From the NCBI GenBank assembly GCA_003577275.1, contig QEVO01000004.1:248001-312000 (forward strand): a DNA stretch of 64,000 nucleotides, given 5' to 3'. Position numbers and translations under genes: made by a program. The stretch comes from Pseudomonadota bacterium. GTDB taxonomy: Bacteria; Pseudomonadota; Alphaproteobacteria; Sphingomonadales; Govanellaceae. Shown here piece after piece: positions 52,945 to 63,493 of the stretch. Position 1 is the first letter of the stretch. Every line of letters begins with the position of its first letter. The notes under the pieces were generated by a model, which was not told the DNA's origin, ran no database searches, and saw only the letters and a list, made by a program, of their open reading frames with translations.

Positions 52945-53961
52945 TTAGTGTTCCAGTTCGAGCTTTTTGGACAGCTCGTTGATGTTCTCGGGCGGCCATC
53001 CGGTCACTTCCATGCCCAGATGCAGGCCCATCTGCGCCAGCACTTCCTTGATTTCGTTCAAGGACTTACGGCCAAAATTCGGGGTCCGCAGCATCTCCGC
53101 CTCGCTCTTTTGCACGAGGTCGCCGATGTAGACGATGTTGTCGTTCTTCAGGCAGTTGGCGGAGCGCACCGAAAGCTCCAGCTCATCCACTTTACGCAGC
53201 AGGTTGGGATTGATGCCCAACTCGTCGGCGGAGCGCTCGCGGCTTTCCTCGCGCGGCTCCTCGAAGTTGATGAAGAGCTGCAGCTGGTCCTGCAGGATAC
53301 GGGCGGCCAGCGCCACCGCATCCTCGGGCCTCACCGTGCCGTCGGTTTCCACCATCATGGTCAGCTTGTCGTAGTCGAGGATCTGGCCTTCGCGGGTCGC
53401 CTCGACCTTGTAGCTGACCTTTCTGACCGGGCTATAGAGAGCGTCGATCGGAATAAGGCCGATGGGCGCGTCCTCGGGCCGGTTACGGTCCGACGGGACG
53501 TAGCCCTTGCCGGTATTGACCGTCATTTCGATGCGTAAGTGCGCTCCCTCGTCGAGGGTGCAGATGACCAAATCGGGGTTCTTGATTTCGATATCCGAGG
53601 AGGTCTTGATCTTGCCGGCGGTCACTTCGCCCGGGCCATCGGCCTCCAGGATCAGCCGCTTCGGCCCATCGCCCTTCATGGAGATGGCGAGCTGCTTGAT
53701 GTTGAGGACGATGTCGGTGACATCCTCCCGCACGCCCGGGATCGACGAAAACTCATGAAGAACGCCATCGATCTGAATGGCGGTCACCGCAGCGCCTTGC
53801 AACGACGACAACAGGATGCGACGCAGCGCATTGCCCAGGGTCATGCCAAAACCGCGCTCCAGCGGCTCAGCAACCAGGGTCAGCGTATTCTTGACATCCC
53901 GCTTCTCGATCTTCTCGAGACCCGAGGGCTTGATGAGTTCCTGCCAGTTTTTCTGAATCAT
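52945..53961 (-). CDS. rpoA: RNA polymerase alpha subunit
   Basis: 338 residues. The N-terminal assembly domain contains [20 protein letters not shown]. The C-terminal domain has the DNA/activator-binding [20 protein letters not shown] and [14 protein letters not shown] flexible linker with [14 protein letters not shown] joins them. It is embedded in the alpha operon between rpsK and rplQ. Confidence 0.98.
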   Translation of the reverse strand: MIQKNWQELIKPSGLEKIEKRDVKNTLTLVAEPLERGFGMTLGNALRRILLSSLQGAAVTAIQIDGVLHEFSSIPGVREDVTDIVLNIKQLAISMKGDGPKRLILEADGPGEVTAGKIKTSSDIEIKNPDLVICTLDEGAHLRIEMTVNTGKGYVPSDRNRPEDAPIGLIPIDALYSPVRKVSYKVEATREGQILDYDKLTMMVETDGTVRPEDAVALAARILQDQLQLFINFEEPREESRERSADELGINPNLLRKVDELELSVRSANCLKNDNIVYIGDLVQKSEAEMLRTPNFGRKSLNEIKEVLAQMGLHLGMEVTGWPPENINELSKKLELEH

Positions 53962-54059
53962 CCAAACCTCGCGTTACGACTTAACGGGACCCGGATTCCC
54001 ATCCGGGCCCACCTAAAACTCTCAAATCCAGTTGCCGGCGCCGGCTGTCCCGGCGGCGG

Positions 54060-54449
54060 TCAGACGCGGCGCCGCTTGGGCGGCCGGCATCCGTTATGGG
54101 GTATCGGCGTCACATCGCGGATCGAGGTGATGGTAAAGCCGACGGCCTGCAGGGCCCGCAGCGCGGACTCGCGGCCCGACCCCGGCCCTTTCACCTCCAC
54201 CTCCAGCGTCCGCACGCCGTGTTCCTGCGCCTTCTTGCCAGCGTCCTCGGCGGCCACTTGGGCGGCGTAAGGAGTGGATTTGCGCGAGCCCTTAAAGCCC
54301 ACCGTGCCGGCGCTCGACCAGGAGATCACGTTGCCCTGGGCGTCCGAGATGGTGATCATGGTATTGTTGAACGTCGCATTCACGTGGGCGACGCCCGTGG
54401 AAATGTTCTTGCGTTCACGGCGCCGAACGCGGGTTTTTTCGTTTGCCAT
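54060..54449 (-). CDS. rpsK: Ribosomal protein uS11
   Basis: 129 residues. [20 protein letters not shown] and the C-terminal [13 protein letters not shown] are diagnostic. It lies on the small-subunit platform. It is 12 nt after rpsM; the 98-base gap before rpoA holds no gene. Confidence 0.98.
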   Translation of the reverse strand: MANEKTRVRRRERKNISTGVAHVNATFNNTMITISDAQGNVISWSSAGTVGFKGSRKSTPYAAQVAAEDAGKKAQEHGVRTLEVEVKGPGSGRESALRALQAVGFTITSIRDVTPIPHNGCRPPKRRRV

Positions 54450-54461
54450 GCCTCTATACCC

Positions 54462-54830
54462 TTACTTCTTTTTGCCGGCGATCGGTTTCGCCTTGCCCTT
54501 GCGGGTACGGGCGTTGGTGTGGGTGCGCTGACCGCGGACCGGCAGGCCCTTGCGGTGGCGCAAGCCCCGATAGGTGCCAAGGTCCATCAAGCGCTTGATG
54601 TTCATGGCCACGTCCCGGCGCAGATCGCCTTCCACCGTATAGTCGGCGTCAATGATCTCGCGGATCTTGATGACCTCGCCTTCGGTCAGGTCATTGACCC
54701 GCCGGTCAAGGGGAATGCCCGCCCTCGCGCAAATCTGCTTTGCGAAGGTGCGGCCAATGCCGTGGATATAGGTGAGGGCCACCTCCACCCGCTTCCCCGT
54801 AGGAATATTAACGCCAGCAATACGCGCCAC
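54462..54830 (-). CDS. rpsM: Ribosomal protein uS13
   Basis: 122 residues with [19 protein letters not shown] at the start and [20 protein letters not shown] at the end. It sits in the head of the small subunit. A 108-base gap separates it from adk; rpmJ, found here in many other bacteria, is absent. Confidence 0.98.
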   Translation of the reverse strand: MARIAGVNIPTGKRVEVALTYIHGIGRTFAKQICARAGIPLDRRVNDLTEGEVIKIREIIDADYTVEGDLRRDVAMNIKRLMDLGTYRGLRHRKGLPVRGQRTHTNARTRKGKAKPIAGKKK

Positions 54831-54938
54831 GTCCGTTCTCCAAGTTCGCTTACTTTACCGCGCTTTGCGCCAGGCACCGCCGTGAGTCGCCGGATTATAT
54901 GGACTCGCGTCCGGCAGTCAACCTGAGATACCACAAAG

Positions 54939-55589
54939 CTAAAAACTATCCAAAATCCTGCCAATCTGCCGGCTTACCTCGTCGATTGAAGCCATGCCGT
55001 CCACTTCCCTAAGCACCCCCCGCGCCCGGTAATAGGGCAACAAAGGCGCCGTTTGGGCGTGATAGGCCGCCAGACGGGTGACCACGGTTTCCCGGTTATC
55101 GTCCGCCCGACGGATAAAGTCGGTCCCGCCGCAGTTGTCGCACACCCCCGCCACCTTCGGTTTCTGGAAGGTGTCGTGGTAGCCGGCGCCGCACTTGGCG
55201 CAGGCATAGCGGCCGGCAATGCGCTCCACCAGCGCCGCGTCGTCGACCTTCATCTCGATGACGACGTTAAGCTTCAGCCCCTTCTCGGCCAGCATCCGGT
55301 CCAACGCCTCGGCCTGGGCGGTGGTGCGGGGAAAGCCGTCGAGAATGAACCCGTTCTTACAGTCCGGGGCCTCGATGCGGTCGGCGATGATGCCGATCAC
55401 CACCTCGTCCGGCACCAGTTGCCCGGCATCCATGAACGTCTTGGCCCGCCGGCCGACCTCGCTGCCCGCCTTGACCGCCGCGCGCAGCATGTCGCCGGTC
55501 GATAGCTGCACCAGGCGGCGCGTCTCCATCAGCCGCTGCGCCTGCGTCCCCTTGCCGGCGCCGGGCGGCCCCAGGAGAATGATATTCAT
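54939..55589 (-). CDS. adk: Adenylate kinase, long form with zinc-binding lid
   Basis: 216 residues. It interconverts ATP, AMP and ADP. The P loop is [14 protein letters not shown], and [13 protein letters not shown] lies in the nucleotide-binding core. The lid carries four cysteines as CAKC and CDNC near residues 130-153, indicating a zinc site as in Gram-positive enzymes. The ATG overlaps the secY stop by 4 nt. Confidence 0.97.
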   Translation of the reverse strand: MNIILLGPPGAGKGTQAQRLMETRRLVQLSTGDMLRAAVKAGSEVGRRAKTFMDAGQLVPDEVVIGIIADRIEAPDCKNGFILDGFPRTTAQAEALDRMLAEKGLKLNVVIEMKVDDAALVERIAGRYACAKCGAGYHDTFQKPKVAGVCDNCGGTDFIRRADDNRETVVTRLAAYHAQTAPLLPYYRARGVLREVDGMASIDEVSRQIGRILDSF

Positions 55590-56932
55590 CGCCGGCCCCC
55601 CTTCAGCTTCGCCTTCTTGATCAAGCCTTCATACTGGTGGGCCATCAGGTGGCTGTGAATCTGCGCCACCGTATCCATGGTCACGTTGACGACGATGAGG
55701 AGCGAGGTGCCGCCGAAATAGAACGGCACGGCGTATTGCGAAATCAAAATTTCCGGCAACAGACAGATCAGCGACAGATAGATCGCGCCAACGGCGGTCA
55801 GCCTGGTTAAGACGTAATCGAAATAGTCCGCGGTATTCTTGCCGGGCCGGATGCCGGGAATGAAGCCGCCGTATTTCTTCAGATTCTCCGCCGTCTCTTC
55901 GGGATTGAACACCACCGCGGTATAGAAGAACGAGAAGAACACGATGCCCGCCACGTAAAGAGCGATATAGAGCGGCTGGCCGTGCCCCAACAGCGTGGTC
56001 ACGGTAGTCAGCCACGCCGGACCGCTGCCCTGGGCGGCAAAGCTGGCAATGGTCGCCGGCATGAGGAGCAGCGAGGAGGCGAAAATCGGCGGAATAACGC
56101 CTGAGGTGTTGAGCTTCAAGGGCAGATGCGAGCTTTCGCCCTGCGTCATCTTCATGCCCACTTGGCGCTTGGGATACTGGACCAGGATGCGGCGCTGGGC
56201 GCGCTCCACGAACACGATGCAGCCGATGACAATGGTCACCAAGACGAGAAGGCCAGGTATGGCGAACACGCTCCAGTTCTGCGCCACCGAAAGGTCGAAG
56301 GTGCCGGCCAGCGCCCGCGGCAAGCCGGCGATGATGCCGGCGAAGATGATCAGGGAAATGCCGTTGCCGACGCCGCGCGCCGTGATCTGCTCGCCGAGCC
56401 ACATCAGAAAGAGGGTGCCGCCGACCAGCGTGATCACCGTGGTGGCGCGGAAAAACATGCCTGGCTCTATGGCGGCGCTCATTCCCCCGGCCGACATGCT
56501 CTCCAGCCCCACCGCCAAACCGTAGGCCTGGAGCGCGGTCAAGAACACGGTGCCGTAGCGAGTGTATTGATTAAGCTTCTTACGCCCCGCCTCGCCTTCT
56601 TTCTTGATGGCGCCCAAGGTCGGCGACACCGCGGTCAAAAGCTGGACGATGATCGAGGCCGAGATATAAGGCATGATGTTCAAGGCGAAGATCGTCATGC
56701 GCTCCAACGCGCCGCCGGCGAACATATTGAACATGCCGAGGATGCCGCCGGCGTTCTGCTCGAAGACCTGCTTGAGCACCACCGGATCGATGCCGGGAAG
56801 CGGAATATAAGTACCCAGACGGTAGACGATCAGCGCGCCGAGCGTAAACCAGATGCGTTTTTTCAGTTCCGTCGCCTTGGCGATGGCGCCGAAATTGATA
56901 TTCGCAGCCAGTTGTTCGGCGGCGGAGGCCAT
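55586..56932 (-). CDS. secY: Protein translocase channel SecY
   Basis: 448 residues with ten membrane helices. Signature segments are [13 protein letters not shown] at the N-terminus, [14 protein letters not shown] in helix 2 and [16 protein letters not shown] in the cytoplasmic loop that meets SecA. It is the pore of the Sec translocon and lies in its usual spc-operon position after rplO. Confidence 0.98.
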   Translation of the reverse strand: MASAAEQLAANINFGAIAKATELKKRIWFTLGALIVYRLGTYIPLPGIDPVVLKQVFEQNAGGILGMFNMFAGGALERMTIFALNIMPYISASIIVQLLTAVSPTLGAIKKEGEAGRKKLNQYTRYGTVFLTALQAYGLAVGLESMSAGGMSAAIEPGMFFRATTVITLVGGTLFLMWLGEQITARGVGNGISLIIFAGIIAGLPRALAGTFDLSVAQNWSVFAIPGLLVLVTIVIGCIVFVERAQRRILVQYPKRQVGMKMTQGESSHLPLKLNTSGVIPPIFASSLLLMPATIASFAAQGSGPAWLTTVTTLLGHGQPLYIALYVAGIVFFSFFYTAVVFNPEETAENLKKYGGFIPGIRPGKNTADYFDYVLTRLTAVGAIYLSLICLLPEILISQYAVPFYFGGTSLLIVVNVTMDTVAQIHSHLMAHQYEGLIKKAKLKGGRR

Positions 56933-56952
56933 TTCCTTGCGTCTCGCGTCCG

Positions 56953-57438
56953 TTACGCGTCGGCGGCGGCGGAAGCCGCGGGAGCCACGATTTCCACCTT
57001 GCCGCCGGCCTTCTCCACGGCAGCGATGGCGCTCTTGCTGGCGCCGGCGACGATCAGATGCAGCTTCGCCTTCAATTCGCCATTGCCCAGGAGGCGCACG
57101 CCATCCTTGGCGCGGCGCAGCACACCGGCCTTAACCAGCGCGTCGACGTCCACCGTCGCCTTGGCGTCAAGCTTGTTGGCGTCAACCGCTTCCTGCAAGC
57201 GGCCGAGATTGATCTCGGCATAGTCGGCGCGCATCACATTTTTAAAGCCGCGCTTGGGCAGCCGGCGATGGAGCGGCATCTGCCCGCCCTCAAAGCCCTT
57301 GATGGCGACGCCGGAGCGGGCGGTCTGGCCCTTGCCGCCGCGGCCACAGGTCTTGCCCTTGCCGGAGCCGATGCCGCGACCGACCCGCATGCGCTCCTTG
57401 CGGGCGCCGGCCTTGTCGGTGATTTGGTTGAGTTTCAT
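56953..57438 (-). CDS. rplO: Ribosomal protein uL15
   Basis: 161 residues with the Gly/Arg-rich start [20 protein letters not shown] and [20 protein letters not shown]. It ends in an Ala-rich tail typical of Alphaproteobacteria. It is 5 nt after rpmD. Confidence 0.97.
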   Translation of the reverse strand: MKLNQITDKAGARKERMRVGRGIGSGKGKTCGRGGKGQTARSGVAIKGFEGGQMPLHRRLPKRGFKNVMRADYAEINLGRLQEAVDANKLDAKATVDVDALVKAGVLRRAKDGVRLLGNGELKAKLHLIVAGASKSAIAAVEKAGGKVEIVAPAASAAADA

Positions 57439-57443
57439 GTCGT

Positions 57444-57629
57444 TTACTCCTCGACGCGGACCATATGGGCGACCTTGGCGATCATGCCGCGCACCGCCGG
57501 CGTATCTTCAAGCTCGCGGCTGCGATTAAGCTTATTGAGCCCCAGGCCGACCAGCGTCGCGCGTTGGCTCTTCTCGCGGCGGATCGGGCTGCCGACCTGC
57601 GTCACCTTGAGGGTTTTTTTCTTCGCCAT
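57444..57629 (-). CDS. rpmD: Ribosomal protein uL30
   Basis: 61 residues, the short bacterial form. [28 protein letters not shown] and [16 protein letters not shown] are characteristic. It is 3 nt after rpsE. Confidence 0.96.
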   Translation of the reverse strand: MAKKKTLKVTQVGSPIRREKSQRATLVGLGLNKLNRSRELEDTPAVRGMIAKVAHMVRVEE

Positions 57630-57632
57630 GGC

Positions 57633-58187
57633 TTACTCTCCGGCTGCTTCTTCTTCGCGCACCGCCTCGACGCGGCGAGCGCCCAGATCGCTGACCTTGC
57701 GGCCGCGGCGGGACGCCACCATGCGCGGTGAATTCTGCCGCAACAAGGCGTCGAAGGTGGCGCGCACCATGTTGTAGGCGTTGGACGAGCCCATGGACTT
57801 GGTCACCACATCGCGAATGCCGACGCTTTCAAACACCGCGCGCATCGGGCCGCCGGCGATGATACCGGTGCCTTCCGGCGCCGAGCGCAGCATGACCTTG
57901 CCCGCGCCGTGACGGCCATCGACATCATGGTGCAAAGTGCGGCCTTCGCGCAGCGGCACGCGGACCATGGACTTCTTGGCCGCTTCCGTCGCCTTGCGGA
58001 TGGCTTCCGGCACTTCCCGCGCCTTGCCATGGCCGAAGCCGACACGGCCCTTGCCATCGCCGACCACCATCAACGCGGCAAAGCCGAAGCGCCGGCCGCC
58101 CTTGACCACCTTGGCGACGCGGTTGATGTGCACCAGCTTCTCGATGAATTCCGATTCTTCGCGCTCGAAACGTTCCGGACGGGCCAT
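57633..58187 (-). CDS. rpsE: Ribosomal protein uS5
   Basis: 184 residues. The double-stranded RNA-binding part reads [20 protein letters not shown], followed by [20 protein letters not shown] and [13 protein letters not shown]. It is involved in decoding fidelity. It lies 27 nt after rplR. Confidence 0.98.
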   Translation of the reverse strand: MARPERFEREESEFIEKLVHINRVAKVVKGGRRFGFAALMVVGDGKGRVGFGHGKAREVPEAIRKATEAAKKSMVRVPLREGRTLHHDVDGRHGAGKVMLRSAPEGTGIIAGGPMRAVFESVGIRDVVTKSMGSSNAYNMVRATFDALLRQNSPRMVASRRGRKVSDLGARRVEAVREEEAAGE

Positions 58188-58214
58188 GTTCAGGCTTCCT
58201 TACCCTAGTATTCG

Positions 58215-58571
58215 TTAGAAGTTGAGGCCGGCTTCACGCGCCGCCTCGGCCAGGGCCTTGACCCGGCCATGATAGAGATAACCGCCGCGATCGAACACCA
58301 CCTCGCTCACCCCGGCCGCCTTCGACCGTTCGGCAATCAACTGGCCGACTGTTTTGGCGGCATCGACGTTGGCGCCGGTCTTGCCGGAAAACGCCTTGTC
58401 AAGGGTCGAGGCAGAGGCCACGGTGACGCCTTTGACGTCGTCGATCACCTGGGCATAGATGTGCTTGCCGCTGCGATGCACCGACAGGCGGACGCGCCCG
58501 CTACGCTGGGATTGAAGCTTCGTCCGCACCCGACGGCGGCGACGCTCGAAAAGACTTTCGCCCTTGCTCAT
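58215..58571 (-). CDS. rplR: Ribosomal protein uL18
   Basis: 118 residues. It binds 5S r[21 protein letters not shown] and [20 protein letters not shown] are family signatures. It is 11 nt after rplF. Confidence 0.97.
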   Translation of the reverse strand: MSKGESLFERRRRRVRTKLQSQRSGRVRLSVHRSGKHIYAQVIDDVKGVTVASASTLDKAFSGKTGANVDAAKTVGQLIAERSKAAGVSEVVFDRGGYLYHGRVKALAEAAREAGLNF

Positions 58572-58582
58572 CGTTCGACCCT

Positions 58583-59116
58583 TTACTTCTTCTTGCCTTC
58601 CTTGCGGAATACGGTTTCGCTGGCGTACTTCACGCCCTTGCCCTTATAGGGCTCCGGCTTGCGGTACTGACGGATGTTCGCCGCCACCTGACCGACCTGC
58701 TGCTTGTCGATGCCGGTGATCACGATCTTGGTCTGCTCTGGACAGGCGATCTGGATGCCTGCCGGAATGGGGAACATCACATCGTGGCTGTAGCCCAGTT
58801 GCAGCTGCAAGTCCTTGCCCTTGATCGCGGCGCGATAGCCGACGCCGTTGATTTCCAACTCCTCGGTATAGCCCTTGGTGACGCCGGTGATGAGGTTGTT
58901 GATGAGCGTACGCTGCATCCCCCACATGGCGCGCGCCACCTGATCGCCGTTGCGGGGCGCAACTGTTACCGCGCCATCGGTAACCGACACCTCGACTTGA
59001 TCGACGAGCTTCACTTTCAGCTCGCCCTTCGGGCCTTTGACGGACACCGTATTGTCGTTCAGCGCGACAGTGACGCCTTGCGGAACTTTGATTGGCTTTT
59101 TACCGATACGAGACAT
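58583..59116 (-). CDS. rplF: Ribosomal protein uL6
   Basis: 177 residues starting [19 protein letters not shown]. The C-terminal signature [14 protein letters not shown] is intact. It is 12 nt after rpsH. Confidence 0.98.
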   Translation of the reverse strand: MSRIGKKPIKVPQGVTVALNDNTVSVKGPKGELKVKLVDQVEVSVTDGAVTVAPRNGDQVARAMWGMQRTLINNLITGVTKGYTEELEINGVGYRAAIKGKDLQLQLGYSHDVMFPIPAGIQIACPEQTKIVITGIDKQQVGQVAANIRQYRKPEPYKGKGVKYASETVFRKEGKKK

Positions 59117-59128
59117 CTCTCTATATCC

Positions 59129-59524
59129 TTAGAATACGGTGCACAGCACCTCGCCGCCGACATTGGCGTCACGGGCTTCCGCATCCGACAGCACGCCCTT
59201 CGGGGTCGAGACAATGGAAATACCAAGACCGTTCTGGACCCGCGGCAAATCGCTCACCGACGAATAAACACGACGTCCCGGCTTGGAAACGCGGGTGATC
59301 GAGCGGATCACCGGCGCGCCATCGTGATACTTCAATTCGATGCGGAAAAACGGCTTGCCGTCGTTCTCGTCGGTTTCGTAGCCACGAATGTAGCCTTCGC
59401 GCTGCAACACTTCGAGCACCCGCGCCCTAAGCTTTGAGGCAGGGGTTTCAATCACCGCCTTATTGGCCCGCTGGCCGTTACGGATGCGGGTCAGCAAGTC
59501 GCCGATCGGATCAGTCATCGACAT
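59129..59524 (-). CDS. rpsH: Ribosomal protein uS8
   Basis: 131 residues. [18 protein letters not shown] at the start and [18 protein letters not shown] near the end identify uS8. It binds the central domain of 16S rRNA and often regulates the spc operon translationally. It is 14 nt after rpsN. Confidence 0.98.
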   Translation of the reverse strand: MSMTDPIGDLLTRIRNGQRANKAVIETPASKLRARVLEVLQREGYIRGYETDENDGKPFFRIELKYHDGAPVIRSITRVSKPGRRVYSSVSDLPRVQNGLGISIVSTPKGVLSDAEARDANVGGEVLCTVF

Positions 59525-59538
59525 CGGACGGCGCTCCT

Positions 59539-59844
59539 TTACCAGCTAGACTTAACAACACCCGGCAACGCGCCGGAGGAAGCGAGTTCGCGCAGCGTAA
59601 TGCGGCACAGCTTGAACTTGCGATAAACCGCCCGCGGCCGACCCGTGATCTGGCAGCGATTGCGCACCCGGGTGGGGTTGGCATTGCGCGGCATTTCGGC
59701 AAGCTTGAGACGGGCCTGGAATTGATCTTCCGGGTTCAAGCTCGGATCCTTGGCGATGGCCTTCAAGCGGGCGCGACGCGCCGCCGCCTTCTTGACCATT
59801 GCCATCCGCTTCTTGTTCCGCTCAATCGAGCTCTTTTTCGCCAT
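59539..59844 (-). CDS. rpsN: Ribosomal protein uS14, zinc-independent form
   Basis: 101 residues. It is the long form without CxxC zinc pairs; [20 protein letters not shown] is the conserved core. It lies 43 nt after rplE. Confidence 0.97.
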   Translation of the reverse strand: MAKKSSIERNKKRMAMVKKAAARRARLKAIAKDPSLNPEDQFQARLKLAEMPRNANPTRVRNRCQITGRPRAVYRKFKLCRITLRELASSGALPGVVKSSW

Positions 59845-59887
59845 CGGTCTCGCTCCTTATACGAGTTTCCCGCGAGAAACGCTTACG

Positions 59888-60439
59888 TTAGTTTGCAAAC
59901 GGCATCCGGAAGGCCGCGAGTAGGGCTTTCGCCTCCTCGTCCGTCCGCGCCGTGGTGCAAATGATGATGTCCATTCCCCGAACCTTCTCGACCTTGTCGT
60001 AGTTGATTTCGGGAAACACGATTTGTTCCTTCAGGCCCAGTGCATAATTACCCCGGCCATCGAACGACTTGCCTGAGACGCCGCGAAAGTCGCGCACCCG
60101 CGGCAGGGCGATATTGATCAGGCGATCGAGGAATTCATACATGCGATCGCTTCTGAGCGTCACCTTGCAGCCAATGGGCATGTTCTCGCGCACCTTGAAG
60201 CCGGCGATCGACTTCTTGGCCTTGGTGACTACCGCCTTCTGGCCGGCGAGCAGGCTCAGTTCCTCAGCCGCCGCCTTGACCTTCTTGGAATCCTGGGCCG
60301 CATCGCCAACACCCATGTTGATGACGATCTTGTCCAGGCGCGGTATCTGCATGTCGTTCTTGTACTCAAACTTAGTCTTGAGCGATGGGCGAACCTCGCG
60401 CTCGTAGACCTCTTTGAGGCGTGGACGATAATCAGCCAT
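59888..60439 (-). CDS. rplE: Ribosomal protein uL5
   Basis: 183 residues. [38 protein letters not shown] and [20 protein letters not shown] are characteristic. It binds 5S rRNA. Its start overlaps the end of rplX by 8 nt, which indicates coupling. Confidence 0.98.
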   Translation of the reverse strand: MADYRPRLKEVYEREVRPSLKTKFEYKNDMQIPRLDKIVINMGVGDAAQDSKKVKAAAEELSLLAGQKAVVTKAKKSIAGFKVRENMPIGCKVTLRSDRMYEFLDRLINIALPRVRDFRGVSGKSFDGRGNYALGLKEQIVFPEINYDKVEKVRGMDIIICTTARTDEEAKALLAAFRMPFAN

Positions 60440-60758
60440 CGATCACCTCCCCGGAAGCTCTTGCTACGCGAACTTTCCGGCCATCTGCCAAAATCTTGTA
60501 TCCAATGCGCGTCGGCTTGCCCGTCTTCGGGTCTTCGATCGCCAGGTTGGAGATATGCACCGCCGCTTCCTTGTCAACGATACCGCCGGCGCCCTGCGGG
60601 CCGGGACGGGTATGGCGCTTGACCACATTGACGCCGCGCACCACGGCGCGCTCGGCATCGCGCAACACCTCGATGACCTCGCCCCGCTTGCCCTTATCCT
60701 TGCCGGCAAGCACGACGACCTTGTCGCCTTTTTTGATTTTCAGCTTTGCCTGCGTCAT
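60432..60758 (-). CDS. rplX: Ribosomal protein uL24
   Basis: 108 residues with the KOW motif in [20 protein letters not shown] and the [20 protein letters not shown] segment. It is an early assembly protein of the large subunit. It directly abuts rplN and overlaps rplE. Confidence 0.97.
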   Translation of the reverse strand: MTQAKLKIKKGDKVVVLAGKDKGKRGEVIEVLRDAERAVVRGVNVVKRHTRPGPQGAGGIVDKEAAVHISNLAIEDPKTGKPTRIGYKILADGRKVRVARASGEVIDG

Positions 60759-61127
60759 TTAGAGGACCTCCGGGGCCAACGAAATGATTTTCATCTGGTT
60801 GCGGGCGCGCAGCTCGCGCACCACGGGACCAAAAATTCGAGTGCCGATGGGCTCGCCCTGCTTGTTGACCAACACCGCCGCGTTGCGGTCGAAGCGGATG
60901 CTGGAGCCATCGGCGCGACGAATTTCGCGCTTGGTGCGCACGATCACCGCACGATGCACATCGCCCTTCTTGACGCGGCCGCGCGGAATGGCGTCCTTGA
61001 CGCTGACGACGATGATATCGCCCACCGAGGCGGTCTTGCGCTTCGAGCCGCCGAGCACCTTGATGCACTGCACGCGGCGCGCACCCGAGTTATCGGCGAC
61101 ATCGAGGTTGGTTTGCATTTGAATCAT
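60759..61127 (-). CDS. rplN: Ribosomal protein uL14
   Basis: 122 residues beginning [20 protein letters not shown], the standard start. An in-frame ATG at 61163 is rejected because its product would carry 12 unconserved residues. [15 protein letters not shown] and the [13 protein letters not shown] tail are typical. Confidence 0.98.
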   Translation of the reverse strand: MIQMQTNLDVADNSGARRVQCIKVLGGSKRKTASVGDIIVVSVKDAIPRGRVKKGDVHRAVIVRTKREIRRADGSSIRFDRNAAVLVNKQGEPIGTRIFGPVVRELRARNQMKIISLAPEVL

Positions 61128-61186
61128 GGGTCTGTTCCCACTGCTTCCCATCTCGGCCGGCATACCGCCGGCCTAAAAAACTCTAC

Positions 61187-61438
61187 TTACGCCGGCGCGC
61201 CGACGCTGACTTTCTCCAGCACCCGCCAGGTCTTCAGCTTCGACACCGGACGGCACTCTTCAATCCGCACCACATCGCCCACCTTGCAGTCATTGCTTTC
61301 GTCATGGGCGTGGTACTTCTTGGAGCGACGCACCACCTTGCCCACCAGCGGGTGATTGAAGCGGCGCTCAACCTTGACCACTACCGTCTTGTTGTTGCGG
61401 TCGCTGACCACCACGCCTTGTAAGATTCGCTTTGGCAT
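61187..61438 (-). CDS. rpsQ: Ribosomal protein uS17
   Basis: 83 residues. [20 protein letters not shown] at the start and [20 protein letters not shown] at the end define uS17. It is 23 nt after rpmC. Confidence 0.97.
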   Translation of the reverse strand: MPKRILQGVVVSDRNNKTVVVKVERRFNHPLVGKVVRRSKKYHAHDESNDCKVGDVVRIEECRPVSKLKTWRVLEKVSVGAPA

Positions 61439-61461
61439 TTCTCGCTCCTTGCTCCTGCCGC

Positions 61462-61665
61462 TTAAGCCTTGGCGGCCTTGAGCTCACGCTCCCGAATGAG
61501 CGTCCTGATCCGTGCGATGTCGCGGCGCACTTCCTGTACCCGCGCCGTGTTCTCGAGCTGTCCGGTGGCCTTCTGGAAGCGCAGATTGAACTGCTCTTTC
61601 TTCAGGCTCGCCAGCTGATCGCCGAGCTGATCTGCGGTCTTATCGCGAAGGTCTGCGATTTTCAT
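61462..61665 (-). CDS. rpmC: Ribosomal protein uL29
   Basis: 67 residues. The two-helix fold with [20 protein letters not shown] and [17 protein letters not shown] is diagnostic. It lies near the exit tunnel and contacts trigger factor and SRP. It is 22 nt after rplP. Confidence 0.97.
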   Translation of the reverse strand: MKIADLRDKTADQLGDQLASLKKEQFNLRFQKATGQLENTARVQEVRRDIARIRTLIRERELKAAKA

Positions 61666-61687
61666 GGCCGTAGCTCCTTACTCTCGA

Positions 61688-62110
61688 TCACGAAATCTGC
61701 TCGCCCAGACGGGCGACGATTTTGGTTTTAATCGGCAGCTTGGCGGCTGCGCGATCGAATGCGCCGCGCATCGTCTCCAGATCGACGCCGTCGATCTCGA
61801 ACATGATGCGGCCCGGCTTGATCCGCGCCACCCAAAACTCGGGCGCGCCTTTGCCGCTGCCCATGCGCACTTCCGCCGGCTTGGTGCTGACCGGCACGTC
61901 CGGGAACACCCGGATCCAGATGCGGCCCGAGCGCTTCATGTGACGGGTGATGGCGCGCCGCGCCGCCTCGATCTGCCGCGCCGTGATGCGCCCCGGCTCC
62001 ACCGCCTTTAAGCCATAGGCGCCGAAGTTGAGCGAGGTGCCGCCCTTGGCCATGCCATGGATCCGGCCCTTGAACGCCTTGCGGAATTTTGTCTTCTTAG
62101 GCTGAAGCAT
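61688..62110 (-). CDS. rplP: Ribosomal protein uL16
   Basis: 140 residues. [39 protein letters not shown] and [20 protein letters not shown] are standard. It helps form the A-site tRNA elbow contact. It is 21 nt after rpsC. Confidence 0.98.
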   Translation of the reverse strand: MLQPKKTKFRKAFKGRIHGMAKGGTSLNFGAYGLKAVEPGRITARQIEAARRAITRHMKRSGRIWIRVFPDVPVSTKPAEVRMGSGKGAPEFWVARIKPGRIMFEIDGVDLETMRGAFDRAAAKLPIKTKIVARLGEQIS

Positions 62111-62131
62111 TTGAAATCTCTTCTCTAACGC

Positions 62132-62827
62132 CTAACCACGCACGCCAGCCGGCTTATGGTGCTCTTGGGCCCGCTTGTCCTGAGCCATCGGATCGTGCGC
62201 CAGAATTTCACCCTTAAACACCCACACCTTGATGCCGATGACGCCATAGGCGGTTTTCGCCACCGCGTAGCCGAAATCGATATCAGCGCGCAGAGTGTGC
62301 AGCGGCACGCGGCCTTCGCGGTACCATTCCATGCGGGCGATTTCCGCGCCGCCCAAGCGACCCGAGCAGTTGATGCGGATGCCGCCGGCGCCCAAGCGCA
62401 GCGCGCTTTGCACCGCGCGCTTCATGGCGCGACGGAACGCCACCCGACGCTCCAACTGCTGGGCGATGTTCTCGGCCACCAGAGTGGCGTCGATTTCAGG
62501 CTTCCTGACTTCGACGATGTTGAGGCTGACGTCGCCCGCCGAGGTCAGCTTGGCAAGGTCCTTGCGCAGCTTCTCGATGTCGGCGCCCTTCTTGCCGATG
62601 ATGACGCCTGGCCGCGCCGAGTAGATCGTCACCCGCGCCTTCTTCGCCGGCCGCTCGATGATGACGCGGCTGATGCCGGCCTGCGGCAGCGCCTTGCGCA
62701 CGTAATCGCGCACCTTGATATCCTCGTGGAGAAGCTGCGCGTATTCGCCGGCATCGGCGAACCAGCGGCTGTCCCAGGTCCGGTTGATGCCCAGACGCAA
62801 CCCGATGGGATTAACCTTTTGACCCAT
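62132..62827 (-). CDS. rpsC: Ribosomal protein uS3
   Basis: 231 residues. [20 protein letters not shown], the KH domain around [20 protein letters not shown], and [20 protein letters not shown] identify uS3. It helps form the mRNA entry channel. Its ATG shares one base with the rplV stop (TAATG). Confidence 0.98.
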   Translation of the reverse strand: MGQKVNPIGLRLGINRTWDSRWFADAGEYAQLLHEDIKVRDYVRKALPQAGISRVIIERPAKKARVTIYSARPGVIIGKKGADIEKLRKDLAKLTSAGDVSLNIVEVRKPEIDATLVAENIAQQLERRVAFRRAMKRAVQSALRLGAGGIRINCSGRLGGAEIARMEWYREGRVPLHTLRADIDFGYAVAKTAYGVIGIKVWVFKGEILAHDPMAQDKRAQEHHKPAGVRG

Positions 62828-63207
62828 TACGCGCTCTCCTCAACCTGCCGGACGATGATCCTGATCCGGCTGAACGGCTTCTCGACATTGCCGACGCGAC
62901 CCCGCGCCCGCGGCCGGAAGCGCTTCATCACCAGCGCCTTGCCGACGCTTGCTTCCGACACCACCAGCTGATCGACATCGAGCTGATGATTGTTCTCGGC
63001 ATTGGCCACCGCCGATTGCAGCACCTTCTTCACGTCATGCGCATGGCGCTGACGCGAGAAGGTCAGATCGGCAATCGCCCGCTCCACCTTCTTGCCGCGA
63101 ATGAGCCCGGCCAACAGGTTGAGCTTGCGCGGGCTGACGCGGATCATGTTGCCCACGGCAACCGCTTCGTTGTCGGCAACCCGACGGGGTGTCGCCTTCT
63201 TACCCAC
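62827..63207 (-). CDS. rplV: Ribosomal protein uL22
   Basis: 126 residues from a GTG at 63207. [20 protein letters not shown] begins the conserved region, and [20 protein letters not shown] ends it. The GTG has an excellent GAGGAG eight bases upstream and starts 4 nt after the rpsS stop. An in-frame ATG at 63309 would overlap rpsS by 98 nt and add a non-family N-terminus. Confidence 0.96.
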   Translation of the reverse strand: MGKKATPRRVADNEAVAVGNMIRVSPRKLNLLAGLIRGKKVERAIADLTFSRQRHAHDVKKVLQSAVANAENNHQLDVDQLVVSEASVGKALVMKRFRPRARGRVGNVEKPFSRIRIIVRQVEESA

Positions 63208-63211
63208 CGCT

Positions 63212-63490
63212 CTAGCTCCTCTTCGCCTTTTTGTCGGACGCATGGCCATGGAACGTCCGGGTCGGCGCGAATTCGCCGAACTTGTGACCGACCATCTCTT
63301 CCGAGACATAAACCGGGATGAACTTGTGGCCGTTGTGAACGTCGAACGTCAAACCGACGAACTGCGGCAGTATCGTCGAGCGGCGCGACCACGTCTTGAC
63401 GGTGGTTTTCTTGCTGCTGCCTTGCGCCGCTTCCGCCTTCTTCAGCAGATAGCCGTCGACAAACGGGCCTTTCCAAACTGAACGAGCCAC
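63212..63490 (-). CDS. rpsS: Ribosomal protein uS19
   Basis: 92 residues. [20 protein letters not shown] at the start and [20 protein letters not shown] at the end are diagnostic. It pairs with uS13 in the head of the small subunit. It is 3 nt after rplB. Confidence 0.98.
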   Translation of the reverse strand: MARSVWKGPFVDGYLLKKAEAAQGSSKKTTVKTWSRRSTILPQFVGLTFDVHNGHKFIPVYVSEEMVGHKFGEFAPTRTFHGHASDKKAKRS

Positions 63491-63493
63491 GGC

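Noticed and set aside
54831..54938. rpmJ between adk and rpsM
   Set aside because: The gap is only 108 bases and contains no frame matching bL36; in Alphaproteobacteria the gene usually lies elsewhere.
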